From positions 1 to 37,881 of the forward strand of contig JAFTXK010000095.1 in NCBI GenBank assembly GCA_017461635.1: a stretch of 37,881 nt of DNA, in the 5' to 3' direction. Source of the stretch: Clostridia bacterium. Its GTDB lineage: Bacteria > Bacillota > Clostridia > Oscillospirales > CAG-272. Positions 24,330 to 33,469 of this stretch are shown here, in pieces. Position 1 is the first letter of the stretch. Each line of letters begins with the position of its first letter. The position numbers and the translations under genes are program-made. The notes under the pieces are model-generated. The model searched no databases, was not told the DNA's origin, and saw only the letters and a list, made by a program, of their open reading frames with translations.

Positions 24330-24358
24330 ATTATAACATACAGCCAAGGAAAAGGCAA
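24330..24358 (-). promoter_or_regulatory. Possible promoter of the radical SAM gene
   Basis: TTGCCT (24353-24358) and TATAAT (24330-24335) on the minus strand are 17 bp apart, with a TG extended -10. It begins next to the stop codon of the upstream ATPase gene, so co-transcription is also possible. Confidence 0.5.
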
Positions 24359-24362
24359 GATT

Positions 24363-25394
24363 TTAAAGCGATAATTTTTTGATGAATTCTTTTGTGAATT
24401 TCTCCTTTGCGGTAAAATCCATCGCGCTCTTATATATTTCTTCGATCTCAAAATGAGTGTTCTTAACATTATTCAGGGCTGATAGCGTCTCCTCCATCAT
24501 CAGATCACGCAATTTCATGGCGTTTCTAAGAGCGGTTCGAGACAAAGCAAGAGCTTTCGAGGGCAAAAAACGCGACATAGAAACGATCTTTGCATTTTCG
24601 CTGTCACCTGATGTGAACAGAATACCATCTCTGTCAAAATAAACAGCGTCAAGTCTATCGGAATTTACGGGATCATAGGAAAGCGTTACGGCAAGTTTTT
24701 TCAGCATGGCAAAATTTGCAACTTCCGAGAGATAGACATGGGCTGTGTCAAATAAATCGACTATTTTATATATCTTTTTCGCCTTATTTTCAAGGCTGTC
24801 AAAGCGCACTCTTCCCTCCATGCCTACAGAATCGCATATTGCAATGCTCGGTCGGTATGCTTCGCCATCCTTTATGTTTTTCAGTTGAGAAATCACGCTT
24901 TTGCGGAGTTTTTCTCTGTCGATCAAAGGCGAGGTCAGCTTTTCCGCGGCTTCGCTTATCTCATGGTATGCGGCAAGATATCGGTAAGCTCTTGCATAAT
25001 GCTTTTTCTTTTCGGCATTCAAAACTTCTATGCGCTCGCGCTTTGCCGTAAGCTCCTCAATGCTCCAGAAAACTCCGAGATCCACAATATCCTCAGCCGC
25101 ACCGGGCAGATTTGCATCTGTATCATGAGGTGCAGTACCGTCAAGCACCGCTATCCTGCCATCGATAATTATGCCGTCAAGCGACCGCTGATCCGAGGAG
25201 CAGTAATAATAGACAACATGCTTTTTCTTCTTCTCGGCTGCTTCCGCAATACAGCGCATGAACAGATTTTTGCCCGTTCCGGGTCCGCCCTTGATTATGT
25301 ATACATGCTCAAGATTCGCAGAATTGAATATCTCCCCGAAATAGCTCATAAATCCGCTTCCCGAATTTGATGCCGCAAAATAACGCTCTTCCAT
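24363..25394 (-). CDS. P-loop ATPase-like protein (PRK06851 type) with altered Walker A
   Basis: A 343-residue cytoplasmic protein. The N-terminal half has EHVYIIKGGPGTGKNLFMRC (about residues 29-48), YYYCSSDQRSLDGIIIDGRI and AVLDGTAPHDTDANLPGAAE, the signature of an uncharacterised Firmicute ATPase family that I recall as PRK06851. In that family Walker A ends GKS or GKT; here the codon is AAT (Asn), so the Mg-contacting hydroxyl is lost. The C-terminal half (about 185-300) looks like a second, degenerate copy of the same domain, with no P-loop at the expected place. ATP hydrolysis is therefore doubtful. GGAGG lies 7 bases before the ATG. Its role is unknown; it lies between dnaE and the radical SAM gene on the same strand. 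Confidence 0.8.
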   Translation of the reverse strand: MEERYFAASNSGSGFMSYFGEIFNSANLEHVYIIKGGPGTGKNLFMRCIAEAAEKKKKHVVYYYCSSDQRSLDGIIIDGRIAVLDGTAPHDTDANLPGAAEDIVDLGVFWSIEELTAKRERIEVLNAEKKKHYARAYRYLAAYHEISEAAEKLTSPLIDREKLRKSVISQLKNIKDGEAYRPSIAICDSVGMEGRVRFDSLENKAKKIYKIVDLFDTAHVYLSEVANFAMLKKLAVTLSYDPVNSDRLDAVYFDRDGILFTSGDSENAKIVSMSRFLPSKALALSRTALRNAMKLRDLMMEETLSALNNVKNTHFEIEEIYKSAMDFTAKEKFTKEFIKKLSL

Positions 25395-25477
25395 AATAAG
25401 ACCTCCAAAATTATATTCGGTACAGCATATGCATCATCCTTTTCCTTGTTTACATATAATTTTTAAGGTAAATATAG

Positions 25478-25509
25478 CAAAAAATAAGCCACACCGAGGT
25501 GTAGCTTAT
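25478..25509 (-). terminator. Terminator of the HAD-murB-whiA-dnaE operon
   Basis: On the minus strand ATAAGCTACACC (25498-25509) pairs with GGTGTGGCTTAT (25484-25495), with one mismatch, followed by TTTTTT. It lies three bases after the dnaE stop. Confidence 0.85.
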
Positions 25510-25512
25510 CTT

Positions 25513-28500
25513 TTATTTATAAACCACGTTGTTTTCTCCGAGGAGCTTTTTGAGTTCTCCAAGAAGAAAATCATCGGCAAAGGCACCTGTGCGGTAAGTG
25601 ACATATTTTGATGACGAGCTATCGTAAAATATCACCTGTGCACTGCCTTCAAAGATATCTATGAGATTTTCGGCTTTTTTATAAAGCCTACCCTCAAGAT
25701 CGGGTACTCGCAGGAAAAGCTTTTTTGATGACGGAATATTTTCGCTTCTTTCAGATGTCTGCGGAGCTTCCTTTTTACCCGGTTGATATGAGCTTTGCCT
25801 TGTGTATCTTGCATTTTCGATAAGGAGAGTAATCACCGAAACAATAACTCTCGGCTTATCTTCTTCGCGGATAGAAAGAGTTCCCAATACCGAAAGTGCT
25901 TCATCCTCACGGATAAAGGGCGCAAGATCTCCATACTGCTTTGCAAAAACTATACATTCAAGCTCGCCATATCTGTCGGAAAGCGTGAAGAACGCCATTG
26001 TATCGCCGTTTTTTGTAGTCTTTCTTGTGACAGAGGTGACTATACCTGCGATCTTTACGCGCTGTCTGTCCGAATATGCAGGGGCATAATCCTCCCCATC
26101 CTCTTCGCTTCCGACAGCGGCGATCTCCGCAATGCTGTTCACTCCCAGATCTGCAACATGATTTGAAAAACCGTCGAGAAGATGTCCCGAAAAATACATT
26201 CCTGAGCTTTCTCTCTCGAGAAGCAGAAGCTCTCGCATGGAATATTCGGGAATATCGGGGTATTCATATGCGGGAGCAGTCTGCACCGCGGCCGCTGAAA
26301 ACATATCAAGCTGACCTTCGATATTACTGCGGTTTTTATTCTGAAGAGTATCAAGAATATTTTCAAAGCTCGCCATCAGACGGCTTCGGCAGATCCCGAG
26401 ATTATCAAAGGTACCTGCCTTTATCAGCGTTTCCACCTGTCGGCGGTTAAGACCCGATCCGCTCATGCGCTCGGCAAAATCGTCAAAGGATTTAAAAGGC
26501 TTTTGCTCGCGTTCCTTTACTATCGCATAAACAAAGGGCTCTCCAACATTCTTCAGGGCAAGAAGCCCGAATCTAATATTCTTTCCGCTGACATGGAAAT
26601 ACATTTCGCTTTCATTGATATCGGGAGGAAGAACATTTATGCCAAGCTTACCGCAATCCGAAATATATTCGGCGATCTTTGCGGGACTGCCGAGAACCGA
26701 AGTAAGCAGGGCAGCCAGATACTGTCGGGGATAATGTGCCTTGAGATAGGCTGTGCGATAAGAGATAAGGGCATATGCCGCCGCATGGCTCTTATTAAAG
26801 GCATAATTGGCAAAGCTCGCCATTTCTTCAAAGAGCTCGGACGCCGCCTTTTCATCTATGCCACGGCTTACCGCACCCGAAACAAAGCTCTCCTTTTCCG
26901 CCGCCAGCACGGAGGCTTTTTTCTTTGACATTGCGCGGCGCACAACATCGGCATGTCCATAGCTATAGCCCGCAACCTCTCGGCAAATGCTCATAACCTG
27001 CTCCTGATAAACGACACATCCGTAGGTCGATCTCAGTATAGGTTCGAGACAAGGAAGCTTATATTCAACTTTTTCGGGATTGTAGCGACATTCAATATAT
27101 TTTGGGATAGAATCCATAGGTCCCGGTCGGTAAAGAGCTATCGCCGCAATGATATCCTCGATGGATTCGGGGCAAAGATTCTGAAGCATAGATCTCATTC
27201 CGCCGCTTTCAAGCTGGAAGATGCCTTTTGTTTGACCCTTGGATATCAGTTCATAGGTCTCCGCATCGTCAAGGGGCAATTTTTCTATATCAAAATCGGG
27301 TTCGCTCTCTCTTATCTGTTTACTTGCATCCTCCATAATTGTGAGATAACGCAAAGCAAGAAAGTCAAATTTCAGCAGTCCGAGAGATGCGATAGTATCC
27401 ATATCATACTGAGTAATGACCGCACCGTTGCTCTGAGAAAGCGGAACATAGCTCCATATGGGCTTATCGGTTATAACAATACCCGCCGCATGGATCGATA
27501 CATTTCTCGGCATGCCCTCAATGGCAATTGCCGTATCAAGCAAACGCTTTACCCTTTCTGATTCGTTATAAAGCTTCTTCAGTTCGGGAAGCTTCAGGGC
27601 GTTTGCAAGGGTTATATTAAGCTCATGCGGAATCAGTTTTGCAACGGCATCCACCTCGGAATAAGGCATTCCGAGAGCTCTTCCAACATCTCTTACCGCC
27701 GCCCTCGCCGCAAGAGTACCAAAGGTTATTATCTGAGAAACATAATCTCTGCCGTATTTTTCGGCAACATAATTTATGACCTCATCACGCCTGTTATAGC
27801 AGAAATCAACATCGATATCGGGCATGCTGACTCGCTCAGGATTGAGAAAACGCTCAAAGAGCAGATCGAATTTAATTGAATCAACGCCCGTTATACCTAT
27901 AAGGTAAGCTACAAGGCTTCCGGCACCCGATCCACGCCCGGGTCCTACGGGGATCTTCTTGCTCTTAGCATAGTTTATATAGTCGGCAACGATAAGGAAA
28001 TACTCGGAATATCCCATGCTTTCGATCACCGAAAGCTCATATGCCATTCTCTCACGGTATTCAGCTTCCGTATGTCCGTTTTCCTCAAAAACTATATGTC
28101 CAAGGGAAATCTCGCGCTTTAATCCTTCTTCGGCAAGGCGGGCAAGATAATCCGAGGGAGCACTGCCATCCGGAGTTTTAAAAGCAGGCAGATAGAGATG
28201 ATCAAAATCAAAATCAAAATTGCACTGCTCGGCGATCTTTACGGTATTTTCTATTGCTCCTTCGTATTTTCCGAAGAGCAGGTTCATTTCATCGGTATTT
28301 TTAAGATAGAATTCATCGGTCTCAAAGCCTGTTTTTGCATCATCATCGACCGTCACATTCATCTGAACGCACATAAGAACCTTTTGGGAATAAGCATCCT
28401 TTCGGCGCAGATAATGGACATCGTTGGTAGCAACGAGACCTATACCGCACTCCTCCGCTATCTTCACAAGCTTTGGCAGAATCTCTATCTGTTCGCTTAT

Positions 28501-29040
28501 TCCGTGATTCTGTATTTCGATATAATAATCTTCGCCGAAGATCTCCTTCATTTCAAGGGCGTGCTTCTTCGCCTCTTCATCCAGCCCCGAAAGGAGAAGC
28601 CTCGGTATCCTTCCCGCCAGACATGCTGAAAGAGCTATAATTCCCTCATGGTGAGATGCAAGAAGCTCCATATCAATTCTGGGCTTTGAAAAAAATCCCT
28701 CAGTAAAGCCCTTTGAAACAAGGTAGATCAGATTTTTATATCCGATCTCATTTTTGCAAAGGAGAACAAGATGATTATATGCTCCATCGCTGATCGAATT
28801 TGCCTTTTCAAATCTCGATCTCGGGGCAACATAGACCTCAGAACCTATTATCGGCTTTATCCCCGCAGATTTGCAGGCGCGGTAAAACGCCACGGCACCG
28901 TACATATTACCATGGTCTGTTATCGCGACCGCGCTCTGTCCGCATTCCTTGACCCTTTCGGGTATCTCGGTTATGCGGCATGCGCCGTCAAGAAGGCTGT
29001 ATTCACTATGGAGATGAAGATGAACGAAATCCTTTGCCAT
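25513..29040 (-). CDS. dnaE: DNA polymerase III subunit alpha, DnaE type
   Basis: An 1175-residue replicative polymerase subunit. The N-terminal PHP domain starts FVHLHLHSEYSLLDGACRI and has VAITDHGNMYGAV. The polymerase core has GPGRGSGAGSLVAYL, PDIDVDFCYNRRDEVI (catalytic Asp pair, about residue 405), IHAAGIVITD and LGLLKFDFLALRYL (third Asp, about 553). A helix-hairpin-helix region and a C-terminal OB-fold (VKIAGIVTSVTRKTTKNGDT) follow. There is no proofreading exonuclease domain, so it is not PolC; Clostridia usually carry both. AAGGAG precedes the ATG, and only 8 bases separate it from whiA. Confidence 0.97.
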   Translation of the reverse strand: MAKDFVHLHLHSEYSLLDGACRITEIPERVKECGQSAVAITDHGNMYGAVAFYRACKSAGIKPIIGSEVYVAPRSRFEKANSISDGAYNHLVLLCKNEIGYKNLIYLVSKGFTEGFFSKPRIDMELLASHHEGIIALSACLAGRIPRLLLSGLDEEAKKHALEMKEIFGEDYYIEIQNHGISEQIEILPKLVKIAEECGIGLVATNDVHYLRRKDAYSQKVLMCVQMNVTVDDDAKTGFETDEFYLKNTDEMNLLFGKYEGAIENTVKIAEQCNFDFDFDHLYLPAFKTPDGSAPSDYLARLAEEGLKREISLGHIVFEENGHTEAEYRERMAYELSVIESMGYSEYFLIVADYINYAKSKKIPVGPGRGSGAGSLVAYLIGITGVDSIKFDLLFERFLNPERVSMPDIDVDFCYNRRDEVINYVAEKYGRDYVSQIITFGTLAARAAVRDVGRALGMPYSEVDAVAKLIPHELNITLANALKLPELKKLYNESERVKRLLDTAIAIEGMPRNVSIHAAGIVITDKPIWSYVPLSQSNGAVITQYDMDTIASLGLLKFDFLALRYLTIMEDASKQIRESEPDFDIEKLPLDDAETYELISKGQTKGIFQLESGGMRSMLQNLCPESIEDIIAAIALYRPGPMDSIPKYIECRYNPEKVEYKLPCLEPILRSTYGCVVYQEQVMSICREVAGYSYGHADVVRRAMSKKKASVLAAEKESFVSGAVSRGIDEKAASELFEEMASFANYAFNKSHAAAYALISYRTAYLKAHYPRQYLAALLTSVLGSPAKIAEYISDCGKLGINVLPPDINESEMYFHVSGKNIRFGLLALKNVGEPFVYAIVKEREQKPFKSFDDFAERMSGSGLNRRQVETLIKAGTFDNLGICRSRLMASFENILDTLQNKNRSNIEGQLDMFSAAAVQTAPAYEYPDIPEYSMRELLLLERESSGMYFSGHLLDGFSNHVADLGVNSIAEIAAVGSEEDGEDYAPAYSDRQRVKIAGIVTSVTRKTTKNGDTMAFFTLSDRYGELECIVFAKQYGDLAPFIREDEALSVLGTLSIREEDKPRVIVSVITLLIENARYTRQSSYQPGKKEAPQTSERSENIPSSKKLFLRVPDLEGRLYKKAENLIDIFEGSAQVIFYDSSSSKYVTYRTGAFADDFLLGELKKLLGENNVVYK

Positions 29041-29048
29041 AATTCTCC

Positions 29049-29948
29049 TTATTTTTCACCGATATCCTCGGCAAATTTTTTTATCTTAGCAAATCTGTGG
29101 CTAAGCCCCGATTTTGAAAGAGGCGGCAAAAACATACCGCAGATCTCCGAAAGAGACGCTTCGGGATTCTCTGCTCTGAGCCTTGCAGTTTCTCTTAAAT
29201 CATTGGGCAGAGCCGGAAGAAGACCGGCATTTTCTATTTTTCTTATAGCGGCAATTATCTCTTGAGAGGCACTTACCGATTTTGCTATATTTCCAGCCTC
29301 GCAGTTTGCACGGCGGTTTGAATCATTTCGTATTTCTCGGACTATCTTATCATTCATACATTCAAAGAGCATTTTCGATGCGCCGAGATAGGTCAGAATA
29401 TCCTCTATCGCCTCGCTCTCCTTAAAATATAGACCGACGCCCGTGCGTCTGTTTGCGATCTTCGCCTCAAAACCGATCTCGCGCAGTTCCGAAAAAAGAA
29501 GCTTAGCCCTTTTTGCGTCCTTAACCGTAAATTCAAGATGATAAGACTTCATGGGATCGCTTACGGAAGCTGAAGAGAGAAAGACTCCTCGCATAAAATA
29601 AGCTCTGCAATCATCACAGCGAAAACCGATAACATCGGAAAAAGCTTCCGCTTCTTCGAGCTTTCCGAATATCTCTGATGCAGAACGTGAAGAAAAGGAT
29701 AACACCTTTCTTATATGGCCGAATCTCTTTCTTTCGCTCTTAAAGGGCTCTTTTCCGAATTGCTCCTTTATGGCATTAAAAGCCGACGAATAAACGTCAT
29801 CATGCTCGCTTTCAAAAGCTATCAGACCCTCCTCAGAGGGAAAAGAATTTATAAGAAGTCCGAAAACAAAAGCCTTTCTGCAGCAGGTCTTTTTGGGCAC
29901 TTGACAGGCAAGCTCTGTTTTGACATTTTCGGAAAATGACATTTTCAC
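29049..29948 (-). CDS. whiA: DNA-binding protein WhiA
   Basis: A 299-residue WhiA protein, a LAGLIDADG-derived domain joined to a C-terminal helix-turn-helix, involved in cell division or chromosome organisation in Bacillus and sporulation in Streptomyces. It has SFSENVKTELACQVPKKTCCRKAF in two parts (SFSENVKTELA at the start, CCRKAFVFG after), FLSSASVSDPMKSYHLEF, and LSEICGMFLPPLSKSGLSHR in the HTH. A GTG at 29948 overlaps the murB stop as GTGA; an ATG at 29942 is the alternative start. GGAG lies just upstream. The partners rapZ and yvcK, often beside whiA, are absent here. Confidence 0.96.
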   Translation of the reverse strand: MKMSFSENVKTELACQVPKKTCCRKAFVFGLLINSFPSEEGLIAFESEHDDVYSSAFNAIKEQFGKEPFKSERKRFGHIRKVLSFSSRSASEIFGKLEEAEAFSDVIGFRCDDCRAYFMRGVFLSSASVSDPMKSYHLEFTVKDAKRAKLLFSELREIGFEAKIANRRTGVGLYFKESEAIEDILTYLGASKMLFECMNDKIVREIRNDSNRRANCEAGNIAKSVSASQEIIAAIRKIENAGLLPALPNDLRETARLRAENPEASLSEICGMFLPPLSKSGLSHRFAKIKKFAEDIGEK

Positions 29949-30856
29949 ATTTCTCCAATAAAGCGTATTTCACATTCGATATCTATGCCGTGTTTGCTTC
30001 TTATCACGGTCTTTATGTGATCCACAAGAGCAAGAACATCGGCAGCAGTCGCGCCGCCGCGGTTTATAACAAAGCCTGCGTGCTTTTGGGAAACCTGAGC
30101 ACCGCCTACAGTATAGCCTTTAAGACCGCATTCATCAATAAGCTGTGCCGTAAAGAAACCGGGATAACGCTTAAAGGTACTGCCCGCACTCGGAAATTCC
30201 AAGGGCTGTTTTTCGGCTCTGCGGCGAAGAAGCTCATCACATTCGGCTTTTATCTCATCGGGATCTCCGTTTTTTAAAGCAAAATCTGCCGAGAGTATTA
30301 TTCTCTCGGGATGATCCATATATGAGGAATGGCGGTAAGCAAAATCATGCTCATTTGCCGAAAGCTCGCATATCTCTCCCGAATCGGTATCATAATAACG
30401 AGAGCCCGTAAGGATATCGGAAATCTCACCGCCGTAAGCACCCGCGTTCATGAAAACTCCGCCGCCGACCGTTCCCGGAATACCGCACATAAAACGCATT
30501 CCGTCAAGCGATTCCCTTTGCGCCTTTGATGAAAGGATCGGCAAGGTAACGCCGCTTCCCGCTCTGACTGCAGTACCGTTAATTTCTATATTTTTCAGCC
30601 CATGAGTTGTAATGATTACCCCTCTGAAGCCCTTATCCGAGAAAAGAATATTACTTCCGCTGCCGATAACGCAAAAGGGAGTTTTGCTTACCTTTGCGGC
30701 TTCGATAAGGGCAGTAAAGCTCGCTTCATCGGCAGGTCTCGCAAAATAGTCCGCATTTCCGCCGATACGAAAGCTTGAATGAGCAGAAAGTGGTTCATCC
30801 TTCTGCCAAGCGTTCTTTGGTAATATTTCATTTATAAGCAGAGAAAAATCCGACAT
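29945..30856 (-). CDS. murB: UDP-N-acetylenolpyruvoylglucosamine reductase
   Basis: A 303-residue FAD enzyme that reduces UDP-GlcNAc-enolpyruvate to UDP-MurNAc in peptidoglycan synthesis. SFRIGGNADYFARPAD, VIGSGSNILFSDKGFRGVII and GIPGTVGGGVFMNAGAYGGE form the FAD-binding part; SAGSTFKRYPGFFTAQLIDE carries the catalytic Ser of type II MurB, and a final VRSKHGIDIECEIRFIG-type stretch is present in the form VIRSKHGIDIECEIRFIG. I chose the ATG at 30856, 6 bases after GAGG; an ATG at 30871 overlaps the HAD gene stop as ATGA and is the alternative. Confidence 0.96.
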   Translation of the reverse strand: MSDFSLLINEILPKNAWQKDEPLSAHSSFRIGGNADYFARPADEASFTALIEAAKVSKTPFCVIGSGSNILFSDKGFRGVIITTHGLKNIEINGTAVRAGSGVTLPILSSKAQRESLDGMRFMCGIPGTVGGGVFMNAGAYGGEISDILTGSRYYDTDSGEICELSANEHDFAYRHSSYMDHPERIILSADFALKNGDPDEIKAECDELLRRRAEKQPLEFPSAGSTFKRYPGFFTAQLIDECGLKGYTVGGAQVSQKHAGFVINRGGATAADVLALVDHIKTVIRSKHGIDIECEIRFIGEM

Positions 30857-30867
30857 GTTTACCTCTA

Positions 30868-31560
30868 TCATTCGCCTAAAATTATTCCTTCAAGCTCGCT
30901 AAGCTTAGTTATGCAGTATTTGATCCCCGAGCCCGCGGGTATTCCTCTGCCCTTTGGTGAGAAATAACAGCAATCAAGCCCCGCACGGATACCGCCCTTC
31001 ATATCAGAGGTCATGGAATCGCCCACAACCAGAGTTTTGGAAGGATCATAATCGGGTATCCTCTCCGCAACATATTCGAAAAAGTGAATGCTCGGCTTCT
31101 CATATCCAACCTCCTCGGAAATGAAAAGCTCGCTGAAATATTTATATATGGGAGAGAGCGCAAAGCGATTTCTCTGAACATATCCTATCCCGTTGGTTAT
31201 AATATAAAGACGGCATTTTCCCGAAAGCTTTTCTATTATTTCAAGTGCACCGTCAATAAGAAAACGCTGCTCCGAAAGCTTATCGGTATAATCATGAGAA
31301 AGCTTATCTAAATCGCAGTCAAAGCCCTTCAGCTTTCCGAATATCTCAAATCTTTTAACTCGCAAGGTCTCCTTATCGACCTCTCCGCGCTCAAGCGCCT
31401 TCCAGAGAGAATCGTTTATTGCACTGTATTCCTTAACATCCGCTTCGCCGAGCTCATAACCGTATATTTTGCAGGCAGCAACCAGTGCCTCCCGCTCACC
31501 GCGGATAAAATCAAAAAGCGTACCGTCCGCATCAAAAAGTATCGTATCATATCTCTGCAT
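30868..31560 (-). CDS. HAD-superfamily phosphatase, YjjG/YfnB type
   Basis: A 230-residue HAD hydrolase. Motif I is ILFDADGTLFDF (two catalytic Asp), motif II is YIITNGIG, and motif III/IV is YEKPSIHFFEY plus KTLVVGDSMTSDMKGGIRAG. The helical cap with LWKALERGEVDKETLRVKRF matches the YjjG group, whose members are nucleotidases acting on pyrimidine (including non-canonical) nucleoside monophosphates. The exact substrate cannot be read from sequence. GAGGTG precedes the ATG. It is the first gene of the operon leading into murB, whiA and dnaE. Confidence 0.9.
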   Translation of the reverse strand: MQRYDTILFDADGTLFDFIRGEREALVAACKIYGYELGEADVKEYSAINDSLWKALERGEVDKETLRVKRFEIFGKLKGFDCDLDKLSHDYTDKLSEQRFLIDGALEIIEKLSGKCRLYIITNGIGYVQRNRFALSPIYKYFSELFISEEVGYEKPSIHFFEYVAERIPDYDPSKTLVVGDSMTSDMKGGIRAGLDCCYFSPKGRGIPAGSGIKYCITKLSELEGIILGE

Positions 31561-31589
31561 ATCAACACCTCACTAATGCTTTTTTATAT

Positions 31590-31618
31590 ATTATACCACC
31601 GAGATACAAGAAGTTCAA
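31590..31618 (-). promoter_or_regulatory. Promoter of the HAD-murB-whiA-dnaE operon
   Basis: TTGAAC (31613-31618) and TATAAT (31590-31595) on the minus strand, 17-bp spacer, TG extended -10; divergent from the oxidoreductase promoter. Confidence 0.75.
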
Positions 31619-31638
31619 GTAAAATTTATCAATAACAC

Positions 31639-31667
31639 TTGTAAAAATTAAAAAAATATTGTATAAT
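31639..31667 (+). promoter_or_regulatory. Promoter of the oxidoreductase-coaE-slt operon
   Basis: TTGTAA (31639-31644) and TATAAT (31662-31667) with a 17-bp spacer. Confidence 0.65.
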
Positions 31668-31710
31668 ATAATATATTATGCTGGAATCATATGCCAAAAC
31701 GGAGGAAAAT

Positions 31711-32865
31711 ATGTCAAACGAAAAGCTAAGAATAGGTATGCTCGGCTTCGGATCAATGGGAAAGACGCATACATATGCGCTTAAAAATCTTCCCTTTTTC
31801 TATCCTTCTCTTCCCTTTGAAGCAGAGCTTGGCGGAGTTTGCACAAGAACAGCCGAAAAAGCCGAATACGCAAAAAGCACCTTTGGATATAAAACAGCAA
31901 CCACAAACGAGGACGATCTCATTTATTCGGACGATATAGACATTATCGATGTTTCAACACCTAATATTTATCATTTTGATACGCTTATGAAGGCAATTGA
32001 CGCAGGCAAGCACATATATTGCGAAAAGCCCCTTTGCATTTCCTATGAGGAAGCAAAGAAGATCGAAGAAGCGGCAAATGCCAAGGGAGTCATCTTCGGA
32101 ATGGTATTTAACAACCGATTTATACCTGCCGTTATGCGTGCAAAACAGCTCATAGACGAAGGTAGGATAGGCAGAATACTTTCCTTTAGTGCCGCTTATT
32201 ACCACAGCAGTGCCACGGATGTAAATAAAAATGCCGGCTGGAAGCAGAATAAGGATATCTGCGGCGGCGGAGTTCTCTTTGATCTGGGCTCTCATGTTAT
32301 CGACATGGTTCAGCATCTCTGCGGCGGTATCTCCACAGTTTCGGCAATAAGCCAGATAGCCTATCCTATAAGAGCAGGTATGGACGGTTCAAAATGGAAA
32401 ACAAATGCTGATGAGGCTTTCTATATGCTCTGCGAGCTTGACTGCGGCGGAGTTGGAACCATCACGGCAAGTAAGGTTCATACAGGCGCAAACGATGATG
32501 TCGTCATCGAGATATACGGCGAAAAGGGCGCGCTCAAATATTCTCTTATGGAATGTGAATGGCTGTATTTCTATGACAACACCGCAAAAGCATCGCCCCT
32601 CGGCGGTGAAAAAGGCTTTACCAAGATCGAATGTGTCGGCAGATATGACGCTCCCGGAGGAGTTTTCCCCTCTCCAAAAGCTCCCGTTGGCTGGCTGATG
32701 GGACATGTTACCAACTATCTCGGCTTTCTTACGGCAGCTTATGAAGGCAGACAGCCCGATCCCGGCGTTACCGACGGTGCATATGTTCAGAAGGTGATGG
32801 AAGCAGGATATAAATCGGCTGGGCTGCGCAGAACAATTAGGGTCGATGACCTTTCGGTGATCTGA
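31711..32865 (+). CDS. Gfo/Idh/MocA-family NAD(P)-dependent oxidoreductase
   Basis: A 384-residue dehydrogenase. The Rossmann domain has IGMLGFGSMGKTHTYAL, DVSTPNIYHFDT and the family motif YCEKPLCIS (EKP, catalytic Lys). The C-terminal domain has AGWKQNKDICGGGVLFDLGSH split as KDICGGGVLFDLGSHVIDM, and DEAFYMLCELDCGGVGTITA. Members oxidise sugars or inositols; the substrate here is unknown. I chose the ATG at 31711, 5 bases after GGAGG, over an in-frame ATG at 31678 that lies within the start-site region of the promoter. coaE begins one base after its stop, so the two are co-transcribed. Confidence 0.92.
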   Translation: MSNEKLRIGMLGFGSMGKTHTYALKNLPFFYPSLPFEAELGGVCTRTAEKAEYAKSTFGYKTATTNEDDLIYSDDIDIIDVSTPNIYHFDTLMKAIDAGKHIYCEKPLCISYEEAKKIEEAANAKGVIFGMVFNNRFIPAVMRAKQLIDEGRIGRILSFSAAYYHSSATDVNKNAGWKQNKDICGGGVLFDLGSHVIDMVQHLCGGISTVSAISQIAYPIRAGMDGSKWKTNADEAFYMLCELDCGGVGTITASKVHTGANDDVVIEIYGEKGALKYSLMECEWLYFYDNTAKASPLGGEKGFTKIECVGRYDAPGGVFPSPKAPVGWLMGHVTNYLGFLTAAYEGRQPDPGVTDGAYVQKVMEAGYKSAGLRRTIRVDDLSVI

Positions 32866-32866
32866 T

Positions 32867-33469
32867 ATGAAGGTCATTGGTCTTACGGGTCAGAGCGGCG
32901 CGGGAAAAGGAACGGTTGCTTCTATTCTCGCTAAGCATGATATCCCTCATATTGACTGCGATAAGGTCTATCATTCCCTGCTCGTTTCTGATACTGATTG
33001 CACTAAAGCACTTGCAAAGACTTTCGGCCCTGAAATTCTTGCCGAGAACGGCTCTGTTGACAGAAAAAAACTGGGAGCTATAGTTTTCACCGGCGAAGGG
33101 CATGAAAAAAGGCTTGACACACTGAATAAGATCACACATAAATATGTACTTGATGAATGCAGAAAAAAGCTTCGTGTTTATGCTGATGAAGGCAAGAAAG
33201 CCGCAGTTGTCGATGCTCCCACTCTTTTTGAGAGCGGATTTGACAAGGAGTGTGACATACTCCTTGCAGTGATCACTCCCGAAGAAATTCGCCTTAACAG
33301 AATTCTGAAAAGGGACGGAATAAGCAGAGACAAAGCTAAGGAAAGATTTGCGGCTCAGCTCTCCGAGGAGTATTTCAGAAAACACGCAGATCATATAATC
33401 GAAAATTCATCCGACACCGATGCACTCGCCTCCGAGGTTCAAAAATTTATCAGGGAGAAATTAAGTTGA
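32867..33469 (+). CDS. coaE: Dephospho-CoA kinase
   Basis: A 200-residue kinase for the last step of coenzyme A synthesis. The P-loop reads GLTGQSGAGKGTVASIL; most CoaE proteins have GKST, whereas this one has GKGT, a form well known in adenylate kinases, so activity is still expected. DCDKVYHSLL and VVDAPTLFESGFDKECDILL match the CoA-binding and lid regions, and RILKRDGISRDKAKERFAAQ is the lid. No clear ribosome site lies before the ATG, which suggests coupling to the preceding gene. It is followed at once by a lytic transglycosylase, a pairing seen in clostridia. Confidence 0.93.
   Translation: MKVIGLTGQSGAGKGTVASILAKHDIPHIDCDKVYHSLLVSDTDCTKALAKTFGPEILAENGSVDRKKLGAIVFTGEGHEKRLDTLNKITHKYVLDECRKKLRVYADEGKKAAVVDAPTLFESGFDKECDILLAVITPEEIRLNRILKRDGISRDKAKERFAAQLSEEYFRKHADHIIENSSDTDALASEVQKFIREKLS

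Noticed and set aside
22855..25394. Radical SAM plus ATPase as a new defence or peptide-modification (RiPP) system
   Set aside because: No precursor peptide, nuclease, toxin-like partner or mobile-element context is present, and both genes look like chromosomal clostridial families.
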